A DNA stretch of 52,040 nucleotides. It comes from Oscillospiraceae bacterium (GTDB lineage: Bacteria > Bacillota > Clostridia > Oscillospirales > Oscillospiraceae). Below the pieces are notes generated by a model, which was not told the DNA's origin, did not search any database, and worked only from the letters and a program-made list of their open reading frames with translations. Position numbers and translations under genes: made by a program. The DNA is taken from positions 1-52,040 of the forward strand of contig SVLC01000005.1 of NCBI GenBank assembly GCA_015068155.1, in the 5' to 3' direction. Shown here piece by piece: positions 8,071 through 16,686 of the stretch (within the stretch, counting starts at the first letter, position 1; the number at the start of each line of letters is the position of its first letter).

Positions 8071-10920
8071 TTACTGACCCATGTAATCGTAGTAGTAGCA
8101 CAGCTTGCACCAGGAGTACTCAACGCCCTCGAAGGTGAACTTATCCATCAGCATCTGCAGCAGCTCAGCCAGCTCAGCGGTCACAACCACGCAGCCGTCC
8201 TCGGGCTTGCCCTCTGCATCGATGATCTGATCCAGGAAAGCGCTGATCTCAGCGGTCTTGTCTTCGCCGGTGCCGTGGTAAATGCCCTGGAAGATCTCCT
8301 CCAGCTTGTAAGCCTCGGCATAGGTGTCGTAGTCAGTGCCCCACATCTGCTTCAGATACTCTCTGGTAGCATCCACATCGTTGTTGTGGTTCTTCAGGTA
8401 GGTCATGATTTCCTGGTCGTACTCGTTCAGCGCGAAGTTGAACGCGCCCATTTCGATCATCTTGCTCAGGCTGGTGCTGAAGATGGGGGTCAGCATGGTG
8501 AAGTCAGCGTACAGCTTGCTGCCGCGGACCTTGTTGCCGTCCTTGTCGGTCTTGACATGGTAGTAGATGCCATCCTCGCCCAGTTCCACCTCGATGCCGC
8601 CGGAGATGATGACCTCAGTGCCCTCGATGTAGGTGAACACACCGGGAGATGCCAGGCGGAACATATCATAGGTCTCGCCCAGGAATTCCAGATCGAAAGC
8701 GATGTAGCCGGTCTCATAGACATCCCAGAAAGCGATGTCGATGAAGTAATCCTTGCCGGCTTCCATGTAGTAGACCATGGAAACATTGTTGCCTTCCAGG
8801 TACAGGCGCTCTTCAGCAGCATAGGTGTACTGAGGCACTCTGTCGTAGAAGCCCTGCTCAGTGAAGATCCAGGCATCCAAACCGTTGGAAGAGTTGGAAT
8901 GAGAAGTGATGCGGTAAGCGCCGGACACGGTGGGCGTGAAGCGGAAGAACTTACCTCTGGGAATGATGGGACGGTCGTAGTAGAAGCGGTTGTGATCACC
9001 GGTCTCGCCGTTGGCGCCCTGGAATACCAGCTTGCCATTGCCATCGTCCACCCACTTGCCCAGGATAGCCTCGGGAGCGGAGAAGGGAGCCAGGCCCTCG
9101 ATGGGGTCGGTCAACTGATTGTCGCTGGGACCGTAAGCCTGGTAGTACTCACAGATCTGCAGCCACTCGTTCTTGTCGGAAGCATCGAAGCCCTTGATCT
9201 CGGCAACGATCTTCAGCAGCTCGGCCAGCTCATAGTTGACGGTGCAGTAGCCGGTGAGCATGGAGTTGGAAGCGTAGCTTGCGTAGGGAGTCAGTTCTTC
9301 ATTGTAGTCATGGCCATTCTTAACGATCTGGCCGGAAATAGCCATATTGTAAATGTAGTCATCCTTGCAGAACTGGCTGTAGCCCATCAGATTTGCCAGC
9401 AGCAGCGGGCCGTTGACGGAGCCAACATGGTAGTAGCCATCTTCCTCGTTGTAGAAGATCTCGGCGTACTGGAAGGAACCATCGGCCTGCTCAACAGCAG
9501 CCTGGCGGGGGATGAAGGTATCCACATCGATATCGTTCTTGTCGATCACGCGGACATTGTCAATGTAGATGGTGTCGTCGCCATCATTGGTGGAGCCGTC
9601 CTTCATGTAGACGATGGCGATTTGGTAGGTACCGGCCTCCTCTGCAACGCAGGGATAGCAGGTCTTCCACTGGGGATTCTCATCGTAACCGGACATCTGG
9701 TAGATATCATCGCCGTTGACGATGATCACAGCGCCGTCAATGCCCAGTTCGCAGGAAACGATGTAGTCGAAGCCAACAGCCTGGCCGGCCTCCAGCACCA
9801 CATCCATGTACAAAATAGCGTAGGAGGAGTCAACAAAGTTGTTAGAAGCCTTCACGCAGGTCTGGCCGTTATACTCGGTGGTAACGAAGGGCCACACATA
9901 CTTCCAGGCATCGCCATCGGTTTCCTTGCTGGCAGCATAGTAGTTGACATTGATATCGCCGCTAGTGATGGCGCCGTTCACAACGTCATGGCCCTCGAAG
10001 GGCACATCCGGTACCGGATCATCAATAAAATCTTCGGGGTTTCTGATCAGAACAGTCTTGTAATCATCAGCGGTATGGTGGTTAAACAGCTGCTTCCACA
10101 TGTACTCGCTGGTGATAGCGCCGGCGTGAGCCATGGTGATCACACCGTAACGGTCGATGATCACGGTCATGGGCCAGCCACCGCCGCCGAAGCTGCCAAT
10201 GCCCAGGCCATTCTTGATCAGGCCCATGGGGAAGCCCAGGCCCAGAGAAGACTTCCAGGAGTTCACATCATCCAGGGTCTCGCCGGGATAGTCATCCAGG
10301 GCCCAGATGGCGATGTCTTCGGAAAAGTCGCCGTAAACAGCGTTGATGGCGGGGAACTCCTTATAGCACCAGGAGCAATCGCTGTACCAGAAGTTCAGCA
10401 TAACCATCTTCTTCTCGGCCAGGGTCTCGGACAGCTTGTGGGTAACGCCTTCGCTGTCGGTGAACTCAAAGTCATACATGATGTCGCCCAGCGCAAAGGT
10501 CTTACCGCTGACGCTTTCACCAGCGATCACGGAAGAGGACAGGGCGATCTGGCAGACATTGCCGGTGAAGCTGTAGGACTCCTCAGCCTGGTAACCGGCG
10601 GGCACATTGCCCAGCTTAACGGTGTAGGTCTTACCGGTCTTCATCTCGATGGAGTAGCTACCGTCGGTGGCAGTGGAACCGGCCTGGACCATGTTGTCGC
10701 CGTCATAAACCATGACATTGACGCCTTCCAGGGCCAGACCGCCAACACTCATAACCTTAACGACATAGGTAGCCTTGCCGTCGGTTTTGGAGGTGGTGGG
10801 GGTGCTATTGCTGGGGGTGGAGCCGGTGGTACTGGGCGTCTGGTTGCCGGTGCAGGCAGCCATGGACAGGACCATCGCAACAGCCATCAGCAGAGATAAA
10901 AACTTAGTCAGTTTCTTCAT
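8071..10920 (-). CDS. Lipoprotein with thioredoxin-like domain (CSWC)
   Basis: 949 aa. The start at MKKLTK is chosen for the AGGAGA 8 nt upstream; longer in-frame starts lack one. Lipobox SMAAC (Cys23), a Ser/Thr linker, and a Cna-B-like domain (about 50-128; GGLALEGVNVMVYD) lead into a TlpA/AhpC-type thioredoxin domain (about 140-290) with CSWC at 182-185 in place of the usual CGPC. Then comes a carbohydrate-module-like beta region, a domain opening EDGYYHVGSVNGPLL, a PPC-like sandwich, and a second YYH domain (GIYYHVKTDKDG) running to the C-terminus. Architecture parallels the 1501-residue neighbour but lacks Cys repeats. A near-consensus promoter precedes it, so it probably heads the lipoprotein operon. 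An extracytoplasmic thiol-disulfide role is likely for the thioredoxin part; the rest is unknown. Confidence 0.85.
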   Translation of the reverse strand: MKKLTKFLSLLMAVAMVLSMAACTGNQTPSTTGSTPSNSTPTTSKTDGKATYVVKVMSVGGLALEGVNVMVYDGDNMVQAGSTATDGSYSIEMKTGKTYTVKLGNVPAGYQAEESYSFTGNVCQIALSSSVIAGESVSGKTFALGDIMYDFEFTDSEGVTHKLSETLAEKKMVMLNFWYSDCSWCYKEFPAINAVYGDFSEDIAIWALDDYPGETLDDVNSWKSSLGLGFPMGLIKNGLGIGSFGGGGWPMTVIIDRYGVITMAHAGAITSEYMWKQLFNHHTADDYKTVLIRNPEDFIDDPVPDVPFEGHDVVNGAITSGDINVNYYAASKETDGDAWKYVWPFVTTEYNGQTCVKASNNFVDSSYAILYMDVVLEAGQAVGFDYIVSCELGIDGAVIIVNGDDIYQMSGYDENPQWKTCYPCVAEEAGTYQIAIVYMKDGSTNDGDDTIYIDNVRVIDKNDIDVDTFIPRQAAVEQADGSFQYAEIFYNEEDGYYHVGSVNGPLLLANLMGYSQFCKDDYIYNMAISGQIVKNGHDYNEELTPYASYASNSMLTGYCTVNYELAELLKIVAEIKGFDASDKNEWLQICEYYQAYGPSDNQLTDPIEGLAPFSAPEAILGKWVDDGNGKLVFQGANGETGDHNRFYYDRPIIPRGKFFRFTPTVSGAYRITSHSNSSNGLDAWIFTEQGFYDRVPQYTYAAEERLYLEGNNVSMVYYMEAGKDYFIDIAFWDVYETGYIAFDLEFLGETYDMFRLASPGVFTYIEGTEVIISGGIEVELGEDGIYYHVKTDKDGNKVRGSKLYADFTMLTPIFSTSLSKMIEMGAFNFALNEYDQEIMTYLKNHNNDVDATREYLKQMWGTDYDTYAEAYKLEEIFQGIYHGTGEDKTAEISAFLDQIIDAEGKPEDGCVVVTAELAELLQMLMDKFTFEGVEYSWCKLCYYYDYMGQ

Positions 10921-10992
10921 AGCTTTTCTCCTGTTCATAATAGTCTTTTTCGTAGTCTTAAATGGCAACGATTTTTGCACATTCTCGTGGCT

Positions 10993-11021
10993 ATCATACC
11001 ACACAGGCGGCTATCCGTCAA
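10993..11021 (-). promoter_or_regulatory. Promoter of the lipoprotein operon
   Basis: Minus-strand TTGACG (11016-11021), 17-bp spacer, TATGAT (10993-10998). The leader to the start codon is about 65 nt. The A+T-rich stretch from 11041 to 11170 holds no gene that I can see. Confidence 0.75.
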
Positions 11022-11171
11022 TAAAAAAAAGCCAAAGGTCGCCAATGTTTACATTTTTGTCACGATTTGTATTTGTATGAAATACACGGCTTTTATGGGT
11101 AATTATCCAATTTTTACCACTGATTTCTTTGTAATATAAAATGAACACATAATTTTTTATGCATATCGTAC

Positions 11172-11205
11172 AAAACTGCCGGAGTCGTTTTGTCGACTCC
11201 GGCAG
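11172..11205 (-). terminator. Terminator after branched-chain aminotransferase
   Basis: 12-bp perfect stem (CTGCCGGAGTCG and CGACTCCGGCAG) with a 6-nt loop, followed on the minus strand by TTTTG. Ends the ptb-to-aminotransferase operon. Confidence 0.85.
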
Positions 11206-11216
11206 AAATGCAATTT

Positions 11217-12296
11217 TTAGTTGATGGTCTCGATCCAGTTGTAGATGTCGGGCTCGACACCGCGCTGGATGCCGGTCAGCTTGTTGTAGATGGCCATAGC
11301 GATGGGACCGATCTCGCCGTTGGGGGCCAGATTGATGATATCGCCGCGGTATTCCATCAGGCCGACGGGAGAAATAACGGCTGCAGTACCGGTGCCGAAA
11401 GCTTCCTGCAGGGCGCCCTTGCTGTAAGCCTCGTACAGTTCCATAACGGAAACAGGGCGCTCGTAAACCTCGATGCCCATATCCTCAGCCAGCCGCAGAA
11501 CACTCTTACGGGTGATGCCGGGCAGGATGGAGCCGCCGGTGGGAGCGGTGTAGAGCTTGTGGTCGATGATGAACATCATGTTCATGGCGCCCACTTCCTC
11601 CACATACTTATTCTGCTTGCCATCCAGCCACAGAACCTGATCGTAGCCGTTCTTGGAAGCCTCGTAAGCAGCCTTCAGAGAAGCAGAGTAGTTGCCGCCG
11701 GTCTTGGCTGCGCCGGTGCCGCCCTTAACAGCGCGGACATAGCTGTCCTCGATGTGGATCTTGATGGGGGCCATGCCGTTCTTGTAGTAAGAACCGGCGG
11801 GAGAGCAGATGATGTAGTACAGATACTTGTGAGCGGGGTGCACACCCAGCTCGGAACCATGAGCGATCATGGTGGGACGCAGGTACAGAGAAGTGCCCTC
11901 GCGGGTGGGAACCCAATCCTGCTCCACTTCAGCCAGCATCTTCATGGCCTTCACCTGGAACTCTTCGTCCAGCTGAGGCATGACCATACGCTCGGCAGAG
12001 CGGTTCATACGGCGGGCGTTCTCGATGGGGCGGAACATCTGGATGCCACCGTCAGCGCGACGGTAGACCTTCAGACCCTCGAAGATCTCCTGGCTGTAGT
12101 GCAGCACGGGAGAAGCGGGATCGATGGCCAGGGGGCCGTAGGGCTGAATGCGGGCGTCATGCCAGCCGATGCCCTCGGTGTACTCCACGATGAACATGTG
12201 ATCGGTGAAGATCTTACCAAAGCCCAGGGTGCTTTCGTCGGTGGGTTTTTCCTTGGGAGCAGTATTCTTAATAATCTGAATTTCCAGATCCAGCAT
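11217..12296 (-). CDS. ilvE: Branched-chain amino acid aminotransferase
   Basis: 359 aa, normal for the family; ATG chosen with AAGGAG upstream. A PLP enzyme of fold type IV that exchanges the amino group of leucine, isoleucine and valine with 2-oxoglutarate. The PLP-binding lysine is expected at K198 in GAAKTGGNYSAS, followed by the characteristic QVLWLDG and KYVEEVGAMN motifs and the phosphate-cup region GSILPGITRKSVL. It is the last gene of an operon that also encodes a 2-oxoacid:ferredoxin oxidoreductase, Ptb and Buk, so its likely job here is catabolic: supplying branched 2-oxoacids from amino acids. Biosynthetic use cannot be excluded. Cytosolic. Confidence 0.93.
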   Translation of the reverse strand: MLDLEIQIIKNTAPKEKPTDESTLGFGKIFTDHMFIVEYTEGIGWHDARIQPYGPLAIDPASPVLHYSQEIFEGLKVYRRADGGIQMFRPIENARRMNRSAERMVMPQLDEEFQVKAMKMLAEVEQDWVPTREGTSLYLRPTMIAHGSELGVHPAHKYLYYIICSPAGSYYKNGMAPIKIHIEDSYVRAVKGGTGAAKTGGNYSASLKAAYEASKNGYDQVLWLDGKQNKYVEEVGAMNMMFIIDHKLYTAPTGGSILPGITRKSVLRLAEDMGIEVYERPVSVMELYEAYSKGALQEAFGTGTAAVISPVGLMEYRGDIINLAPNGEIGPIAMAIYNKLTGIQRGVEPDIYNWIETIN

Positions 12297-12315
12297 GGTA
12301 TTATCTCCTTCTGAA

Positions 12316-12852
12316 TTACTTAACGCAGGCAGCGCCGCGGCGCAGAGCCTCAATGTTCAGGTCCACCAGCTTAGCCTTGGGACCGGTGAACATATGCACC
12401 AGCATTTCCTTGATGGTTTCGGTACCCAGGTTGCCCATAGCCTCGATATAGGCGCCCAGCATGACCATGTTGGCCACCTTGGCATTGCCCAGCTCGTTGG
12501 CGATGTCCAGACAGGGAACATAGATAGCACGCACATCGTCACGGGAAACCTTCTCGCTGATGATGGAGCTATTGACAAAGATGGTGCCGCCCTTGACCAC
12601 GGTGGGCTCGAACTTCAGCAGGCTGGGCAGATTCATAGCGATCAGCTCAGTGGGTTCCAGAACGATGGGGCAGATGATCTCATCTTCGGAGATGACGACA
12701 CAGCAGTTTGCGGTGCCGCCGCGCATTTCGGGGCCGTAGGAGGGCAGCCAGGAAACGGCCTTGCCTTCCTTCATGCCAGCCTCAGCCAGCGTCTTACCAA
12801 TGGCCATAACGCCCTGGCCGCCGAAACCGGCGATCATGATTTCATTGGTCAT
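12316..12852 (-). CDS. 2-oxoacid:ferredoxin oxidoreductase, gamma subunit
   Basis: 178 aa. Gamma subunit of a four-subunit archaeal-type 2-oxoacid:ferredoxin oxidoreductase (Kor/Vor family). The N-terminal [20 protein letters not shown] glycine-rich motif and [13 protein letters not shown] are diagnostic of the gamma fold. It sits 1 bp after the beta subunit and 19 bp before the aminotransferase, so translation is probably coupled. With the other three subunits it forms the complex that oxidatively decarboxylates a 2-oxoacid to acyl-CoA and CO2 while reducing ferredoxin. The ptb-buk-aminotransferase context points to branched-chain 2-oxoacids rather than 2-oxoglutarate. The name in other annotations would be korC or vorG. 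Confidence 0.9.
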   Translation of the reverse strand: MTNEIMIAGFGGQGVMAIGKTLAEAGMKEGKAVSWLPSYGPEMRGGTANCCVVISEDEIICPIVLEPTELIAMNLPSLLKFEPTVVKGGTIFVNSSIISEKVSRDDVRAIYVPCLDIANELGNAKVANMVMLGAYIEAMGNLGTETIKEMLVHMFTGPKAKLVDLNIEALRRGAACVK

Positions 12853-12853
12853 A

Positions 12854-13606
12854 TTACTTTACCTCCGCGTCAACATCCTTGTAGACTCCCAGCGGGAAGT
12901 AGGGAATCATGTTTTCCTTCAGCCACTCCACGGAAGCAGCGGGTGTCTTGCCCCAGTTGGTGGGGCAGCAGGCCAGAACTTCCACGAAGGTGTAGCCCTT
13001 GCCTTCCATCTGCATCTGGAAAGCCTTCTTGATAGCCTTCTTGGCCTTGTTCAGGTTGCCGATATCGGTAACGCAAACACGGGCAACATAAGCGGCGCCT
13101 TCCAGAGTGGAGATGATCTCGCTCATACGGATGGGGCTGCCGTAGTGATCCTGCTGACGGCCCAAAGGCGCGGTGGTAGCCTTCTGGCCCACCAGGGTGG
13201 TGGGAGCCATCTGGCCGCCGGTCATGCCGTAAATGGCATTGTTGATGAAGATGGTGGTGATCTTCTCGCCACGCATACCGGCGTGGATGACCTCAGCGGT
13301 ACCGATCGCGGCCAGGTCGCCGTCGCCCTGATAGGTGAAGACGGTGGTGCCGGGTGCGGAAACGCGCTTGATGGCGGTAGCGACAGCGGGAGCGCGGCCG
13401 TGGGCAGCCTCGTGCATATCGCAGTTGAAATAGTTGTAAGCAAAGACGGAGCAGCCGACGGGGGCTACGCCGATGGTGGTGCCCAGAACGCCCAGCTCTT
13501 CCAGAGCCTCAGCGACCAGCTTATGTACGATGCCGTGGGTGCAGCCGGGGCAGTAGTGCAGCTCGGCATCGGTCAGACCCTTGGACTTCTGATATACAAT
13601 TGCCAT
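12854..13606 (-). CDS. 2-oxoacid:ferredoxin oxidoreductase, beta (ThDP) subunit
   Basis: 250 aa. Beta subunit carrying thiamine diphosphate: the GDGDLAAIG start and following NNAIYGMTGGQ form the ThDP/Mg motif. The conserved CPGCTHG near the N-terminus (residues 19-25) and a further Cys (CSVF) are typical of this subunit. It ends 1 bp before the gamma gene and begins 6 bp after the alpha gene, with AGGTAAG-like ribosome binding upstream. Role: catalytic centre of acyl-CoA formation from 2-oxoacids, cytosolic. Homologous to KorB; the VorA name is used for it in some databases. Confidence 0.92.
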   Translation of the reverse strand: MAIVYQKSKGLTDAELHYCPGCTHGIVHKLVAEALEELGVLGTTIGVAPVGCSVFAYNYFNCDMHEAAHGRAPAVATAIKRVSAPGTTVFTYQGDGDLAAIGTAEVIHAGMRGEKITTIFINNAIYGMTGGQMAPTTLVGQKATTAPLGRQQDHYGSPIRMSEIISTLEGAAYVARVCVTDIGNLNKAKKAIKKAFQMQMEGKGYTFVEVLACCPTNWGKTPAASVEWLKENMIPYFPLGVYKDVDAEVK

Positions 13607-13612
13607 GTTTTC

Positions 13613-14674
13613 TTACCTCCCAATTGCTGCTTTTGCCGCGGAAGCCACCTCTGCGGGGGTGGGAACCACGCCACCGGCCTTACCAACGAAGGAAACAGGA
13701 CGGCAGCCCTCCAGGGCGATCTTAACGTCGTCGATCATCTGACCCATGCTCAGCTCAAAGTCGATAACGGCCTTGACGGTGGGCTGGGAAGCGGTGGCCT
13801 TCAGCTGCTTAGCGGGGAAGGGCCACAGGGTAATGGGACGGAACAGGCCGGCCTTGATGCCTTCCTTTTCCAGCAGCTTGATAGCTGCCTTGGTAACGCG
13901 GGAGGGAGTGCCGTAGGCCACGAACAGGATCTCGCAGTCTTCGGTATTCACTTCTTCCCAACGGACTTCGTTTTCTTCCATGGCCTTGTACTTGGCGGCC
14001 AGGCGCTCGTTGTGCTCGGCGCACAGATTGGGATCGATGTACAGGGAGTTGATGACGTTGGGCTTACGCTCGCCCTTGGTGCCGGTGGTGGCCCAGGTCT
14101 TCTCGGGCAGCTCACGCTTGGGCAGCTCACGCCACTCAATGGCTTCCATCATCTGACCGATCATACCGTCAGCAACCACCATAACGGGGTTACGGTACTG
14201 GTCGGCCACGTCGAAAGCGATCTGCACATAGTCGGCAGCTTCCTGGATGGTAGCGGGCGCGTAGACCAGGTGACGGTAGTCACCGTTGCCGCCGCCGCGG
14301 GTAGCCTGGAAGTAGTCGCCCTGGGCAGGCTGAATGGTGCCCAGGCCGGGGCCGCCGCGCATCATGTTGACGATAACAGCGGGCAGCTCAGCGCCGCACA
14401 TATAGGTGATGCCTTCCTGCTTCAGGGAAATTCCGGGAGAGGAAGAAGATGTCATAACACGCACGCCGCAACCTGCAGCGCCGTAGATCATGTTGATGGC
14501 AGCCACCTCGGATTCCGCCTGCAGGAAGCAGCCGCCGATCTTGGGCAGATGCAGGGACAGGTACTCAGGAATCTCGTTCTGAGGGGTGATGGGGTAACCG
14601 AAGAAGTATTTACAGCCAGCACGAATGGCGGCTTCGGCAACGGCTTCATTGCCTTTCCAAAGTTCTTTCTCCAT
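13613..14674 (-). CDS. vorB: 2-oxoisovalerate-type ferredoxin oxidoreductase, alpha subunit
   Basis: 353 aa. Alpha subunit of the same complex; the opening WKGNEAVAEAAIRAGCKYFF and YPITPQNEIPEYLS are characteristic of the subunit usually named VorB (3-methyl-2-oxobutanoate type). It binds the pyrimidine side of ThDP and forms the CoA/2-oxoacid channel. Start ATG has GGAGGAAACA upstream and lies 10 bp after the ferredoxin gene. Its position between ptb-buk and a branched-chain aminotransferase supports valine, leucine and isoleucine catabolism to isobutyrate, isovalerate and 2-methylbutyrate. Substrate range is inferred from context. Confidence 0.9.
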   Translation of the reverse strand: MEKELWKGNEAVAEAAIRAGCKYFFGYPITPQNEIPEYLSLHLPKIGGCFLQAESEVAAINMIYGAAGCGVRVMTSSSSPGISLKQEGITYMCGAELPAVIVNMMRGGPGLGTIQPAQGDYFQATRGGGNGDYRHLVYAPATIQEAADYVQIAFDVADQYRNPVMVVADGMIGQMMEAIEWRELPKRELPEKTWATTGTKGERKPNVINSLYIDPNLCAEHNERLAAKYKAMEENEVRWEEVNTEDCEILFVAYGTPSRVTKAAIKLLEKEGIKAGLFRPITLWPFPAKQLKATASQPTVKAVIDFELSMGQMIDDVKIALEGCRPVSFVGKAGGVVPTPAEVASAAKAAIGR

Positions 14675-14684
14675 TGTTTCCTCC

Positions 14685-14900
14685 TTAGTTCTTTTCTACG
14701 GTAATGATGGAATCGGGGCACATCTTGGCGCAGCTGGCGCAGCCGACACACTTTTCCATGTCTTCGGGCTTCACCGTTGCAGGATGATATCCCTTGCGGT
14801 TGGTTGCATCATCCATGACGATGATGTTCTTGGGGCAGGCCAGGGCGCAAAGCTCGCAGCCCTTGCATCTGTCGCGGTCGAAAGTTACGAATCCGGCCAT
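14685..14900 (-). CDS. 2x[4Fe-4S] ferredoxin, delta subunit of oxidoreductase
   Basis: 71 aa. Two complete 4Fe-4S motifs are visible: CKGCELCALACP (about residues 12-23) and CVGCASCAKMCP (about 50-61). It is the delta/ferredoxin subunit (KorD/VorD) passing electrons from the ThDP site to free ferredoxin. ATG with GGAGGAATAAC upstream. First of four consecutive oxidoreductase genes; 5 bp after the P-loop ATPase gene. Confidence 0.93.
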   Translation of the reverse strand: MAGFVTFDRDRCKGCELCALACPKNIIVMDDATNRKGYHPATVKPEDMEKCVGCASCAKMCPDSIITVEKN

Positions 14901-14905
14901 GTTTG

Positions 14906-15586
14906 TTATTCCTCCTCACAGAATATGATTTCCCAAGGTTTTTTCATATAGATATTCATCGGCAGCACAGGCTCGGAAAGCTTGTTTTGCACCTGCTCCA
15001 CAAACTTCCGCTGCACTGCATGGTGAATAACGGGAAGGGATGTCCTTTCGGACAGTTCTTGAGCCAACCGGGCTCCTTTGAGAATTTCCTCTGCTGTTGT
15101 TTCCCCGCAGAGATGGGTATTGTTCACAATGCCGGTAACCTTTTGACGGCATTCCGCTTCGATGCCCCGCATATACTGCAGCGCGCTTTCCACGTCTTTG
15201 GTCTCGGGTCGGTTGGCATTGAGTACAAACAATAGGTCGAAATCTTCCGGCTTGAGCTGGGGCGCGAATCGGGCCAGTACACGGGCGCCGATGGGATCGC
15301 CGCCAATATCCAGCACACCGGTCCACTTTTCCTGCTGGAAAATGCTCATGACCTCCGGGTTGATGGCGGGAATATCCGCGATTCCGCCACAGGAAGTGAC
15401 GATCACCCGGATGCCGGCATCCTCCAGCATTTTTGCCTGCTCATAGCTGCGGAAATAGGGATTGACGATATCCATATCCGCCAGAGCCACATTTTCATGG
15501 TCCTGAGCCAGATGCAGGGCCAAATTCACGGCATATTCCGTTTTACCGCTGCCATAATGGCCGGTAACGATCTGGATGCGCTTCAT
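14906..15586 (-). CDS. P-loop ATPase of CobQ/MinD type in 2-oxoacid operon
   Basis: 226 aa. Start taken at MKRIQIV, 1 bp after the butyrate kinase stop; upstream in-frame starts lie inside that gene. Residues 9-16 (GHYGSGKT) form a Walker A of the SIMIBI class, followed by DMDIVNPYFRSYEQ (switch-like) and VLDIGGDPIGARVL. This resembles the CobQ/CobB/MinD/ParA nucleotide-binding superfamily. No membrane segment or metal-binding Cys motif of Mrp-type scaffold proteins is seen. It lies inside the ptb-buk-oxidoreductase operon with almost no spacing. A role in assembly or activation of the oxidoreductase complex is an inference from position only; the function is not established to my knowledge. 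Confidence 0.8.
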   Translation of the reverse strand: MKRIQIVTGHYGSGKTEYAVNLALHLAQDHENVALADMDIVNPYFRSYEQAKMLEDAGIRVIVTSCGGIADIPAINPEVMSIFQQEKWTGVLDIGGDPIGARVLARFAPQLKPEDFDLLFVLNANRPETKDVESALQYMRGIEAECRQKVTGIVNNTHLCGETTAEEILKGARLAQELSERTSLPVIHHAVQRKFVEQVQNKLSEPVLPMNIYMKKPWEIIFCEEE

Positions 15587-15587
15587 A

Positions 15588-16661
15588 TTAGTACACCTTT
15601 GCGGTTTCTTTGCCGCTGAGCACACGCATAGCGCCCTGGGCCAGGGCCAGCATCTCATCCTCACCGGGATAGATATGTACGGGAGCCAGGTAACCCACAT
15701 ACTCCTCGATCCAACCCATCAGAACCTTATCGTAGGCGAAGCCGCCGGTCAGCAGGATGGCGTCCACCTTGCCCTTCAGCGGCGCGGCCAGGGCGCAGAT
15801 CTCCTTGGAGACCTGGTAAGCCATGGTGCGGTAAGCCAATTCTGCCTTGGTATCGCCCTCGGCAATACGGCGGGAGATCTCACGGCCGTCGTTGGTGCCG
15901 GTGTGGCCCACCAGGCCGCTTCTCATGCACAGTTCCTGGCGGATCTCGGGATAGGTTTTGCCCCACTGGCCGCTGAGGGTAGCCTTGACCACATCCAGCG
16001 CGGTCAGGCCGCCGCAGCGCTCGCCGGTGAAGGCGCCCTCGCCTTCCAGGCCGTTGTTCACATCCACCACCAAGCCCTGGCGGTGCGCGCCAACGGAGGT
16101 GCCGCCGCCCATATGGGCAACGATCAGATTCAGGCTCTCATAAGGCCGGCCGGTCTCCTCAGCGAACCGCTTGGCAATTGCCTTTTGGTTCAGCGCGTGG
16201 AACAGCGGACGGCGGGGGAAATCGGGATGGCCGGACAGCTTGGCCACGTCCGCCACCTCATAAACTACGGGAGGATCCACCACATAAGCGGGCTTGCCCA
16301 GCTCGCCGCCGATCTCGTCGGCCAGGATGCCGCCCAGGTTGCACACATGATATCCGTACTGGCAGGAATGCAGGTCCTTGAGCATTTCCTCGTTGACGAT
16401 ATAAGTACCGCCCTGGATGGGACGCATCAAACCGCCGCGGCCCACGATGGCATCCAGTTGCTGCAGATCCACATCCTGCTCATTCAGATAGGACATGATC
16501 ACGCCCTTGCGGAAAGCGGCATTTTCTTCCATGTTGTGGATATTTGCCATTTCCTCATTGGTGTGACGGAAGGTCTGGATCATAACTTCCTTGTCATCTT
16601 CATAAATAGCCACCTTGGTAGAGGTGGAGCCAAAGTTCATAGCAAGTACTTTGTAACTCAT
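15588..16661 (-). CDS. buk: Butyrate kinase (branched-chain acyl kinase)
   Basis: 357 aa, the usual length. ASKHA-fold acyl kinase: the phosphate-1 motif MNFGSTSTKVAIYED (residues 8-22), VAHMGGGTSVGAH, and ILLTGGFAYDKVL (adenosine motif) are all present. It converts acyl-phosphate and ADP to a free acid and ATP. AAGGAG lies 6 nt before the ATG. It follows ptb by 25 bp in one operon with the 2-oxoacid oxidoreductase, so the natural substrates are probably isobutyryl-, isovaleryl- and 2-methylbutyryl-phosphate as well as butyryl-phosphate. A second, diverged paralogue lies at 43164-44246. Cytosolic. Confidence 0.93.
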   Translation of the reverse strand: MSYKVLAMNFGSTSTKVAIYEDDKEVMIQTFRHTNEEMANIHNMEENAAFRKGVIMSYLNEQDVDLQQLDAIVGRGGLMRPIQGGTYIVNEEMLKDLHSCQYGYHVCNLGGILADEIGGELGKPAYVVDPPVVYEVADVAKLSGHPDFPRRPLFHALNQKAIAKRFAEETGRPYESLNLIVAHMGGGTSVGAHRQGLVVDVNNGLEGEGAFTGERCGGLTALDVVKATLSGQWGKTYPEIRQELCMRSGLVGHTGTNDGREISRRIAEGDTKAELAYRTMAYQVSKEICALAAPLKGKVDAILLTGGFAYDKVLMGWIEEYVGYLAPVHIYPGEDEMLALAQGAMRVLSGKETAKVY

Positions 16662-16686
16662 TGGTTTCTCCTTGTTATGTTGTAAA

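Noticed and set aside
14906..15700. Longer start of the P-loop ATPase inside buk
   Set aside because: The extra 38 residues overlap buk in another frame, lack a ribosome site, and place the Walker A far from the usual N-terminal position.
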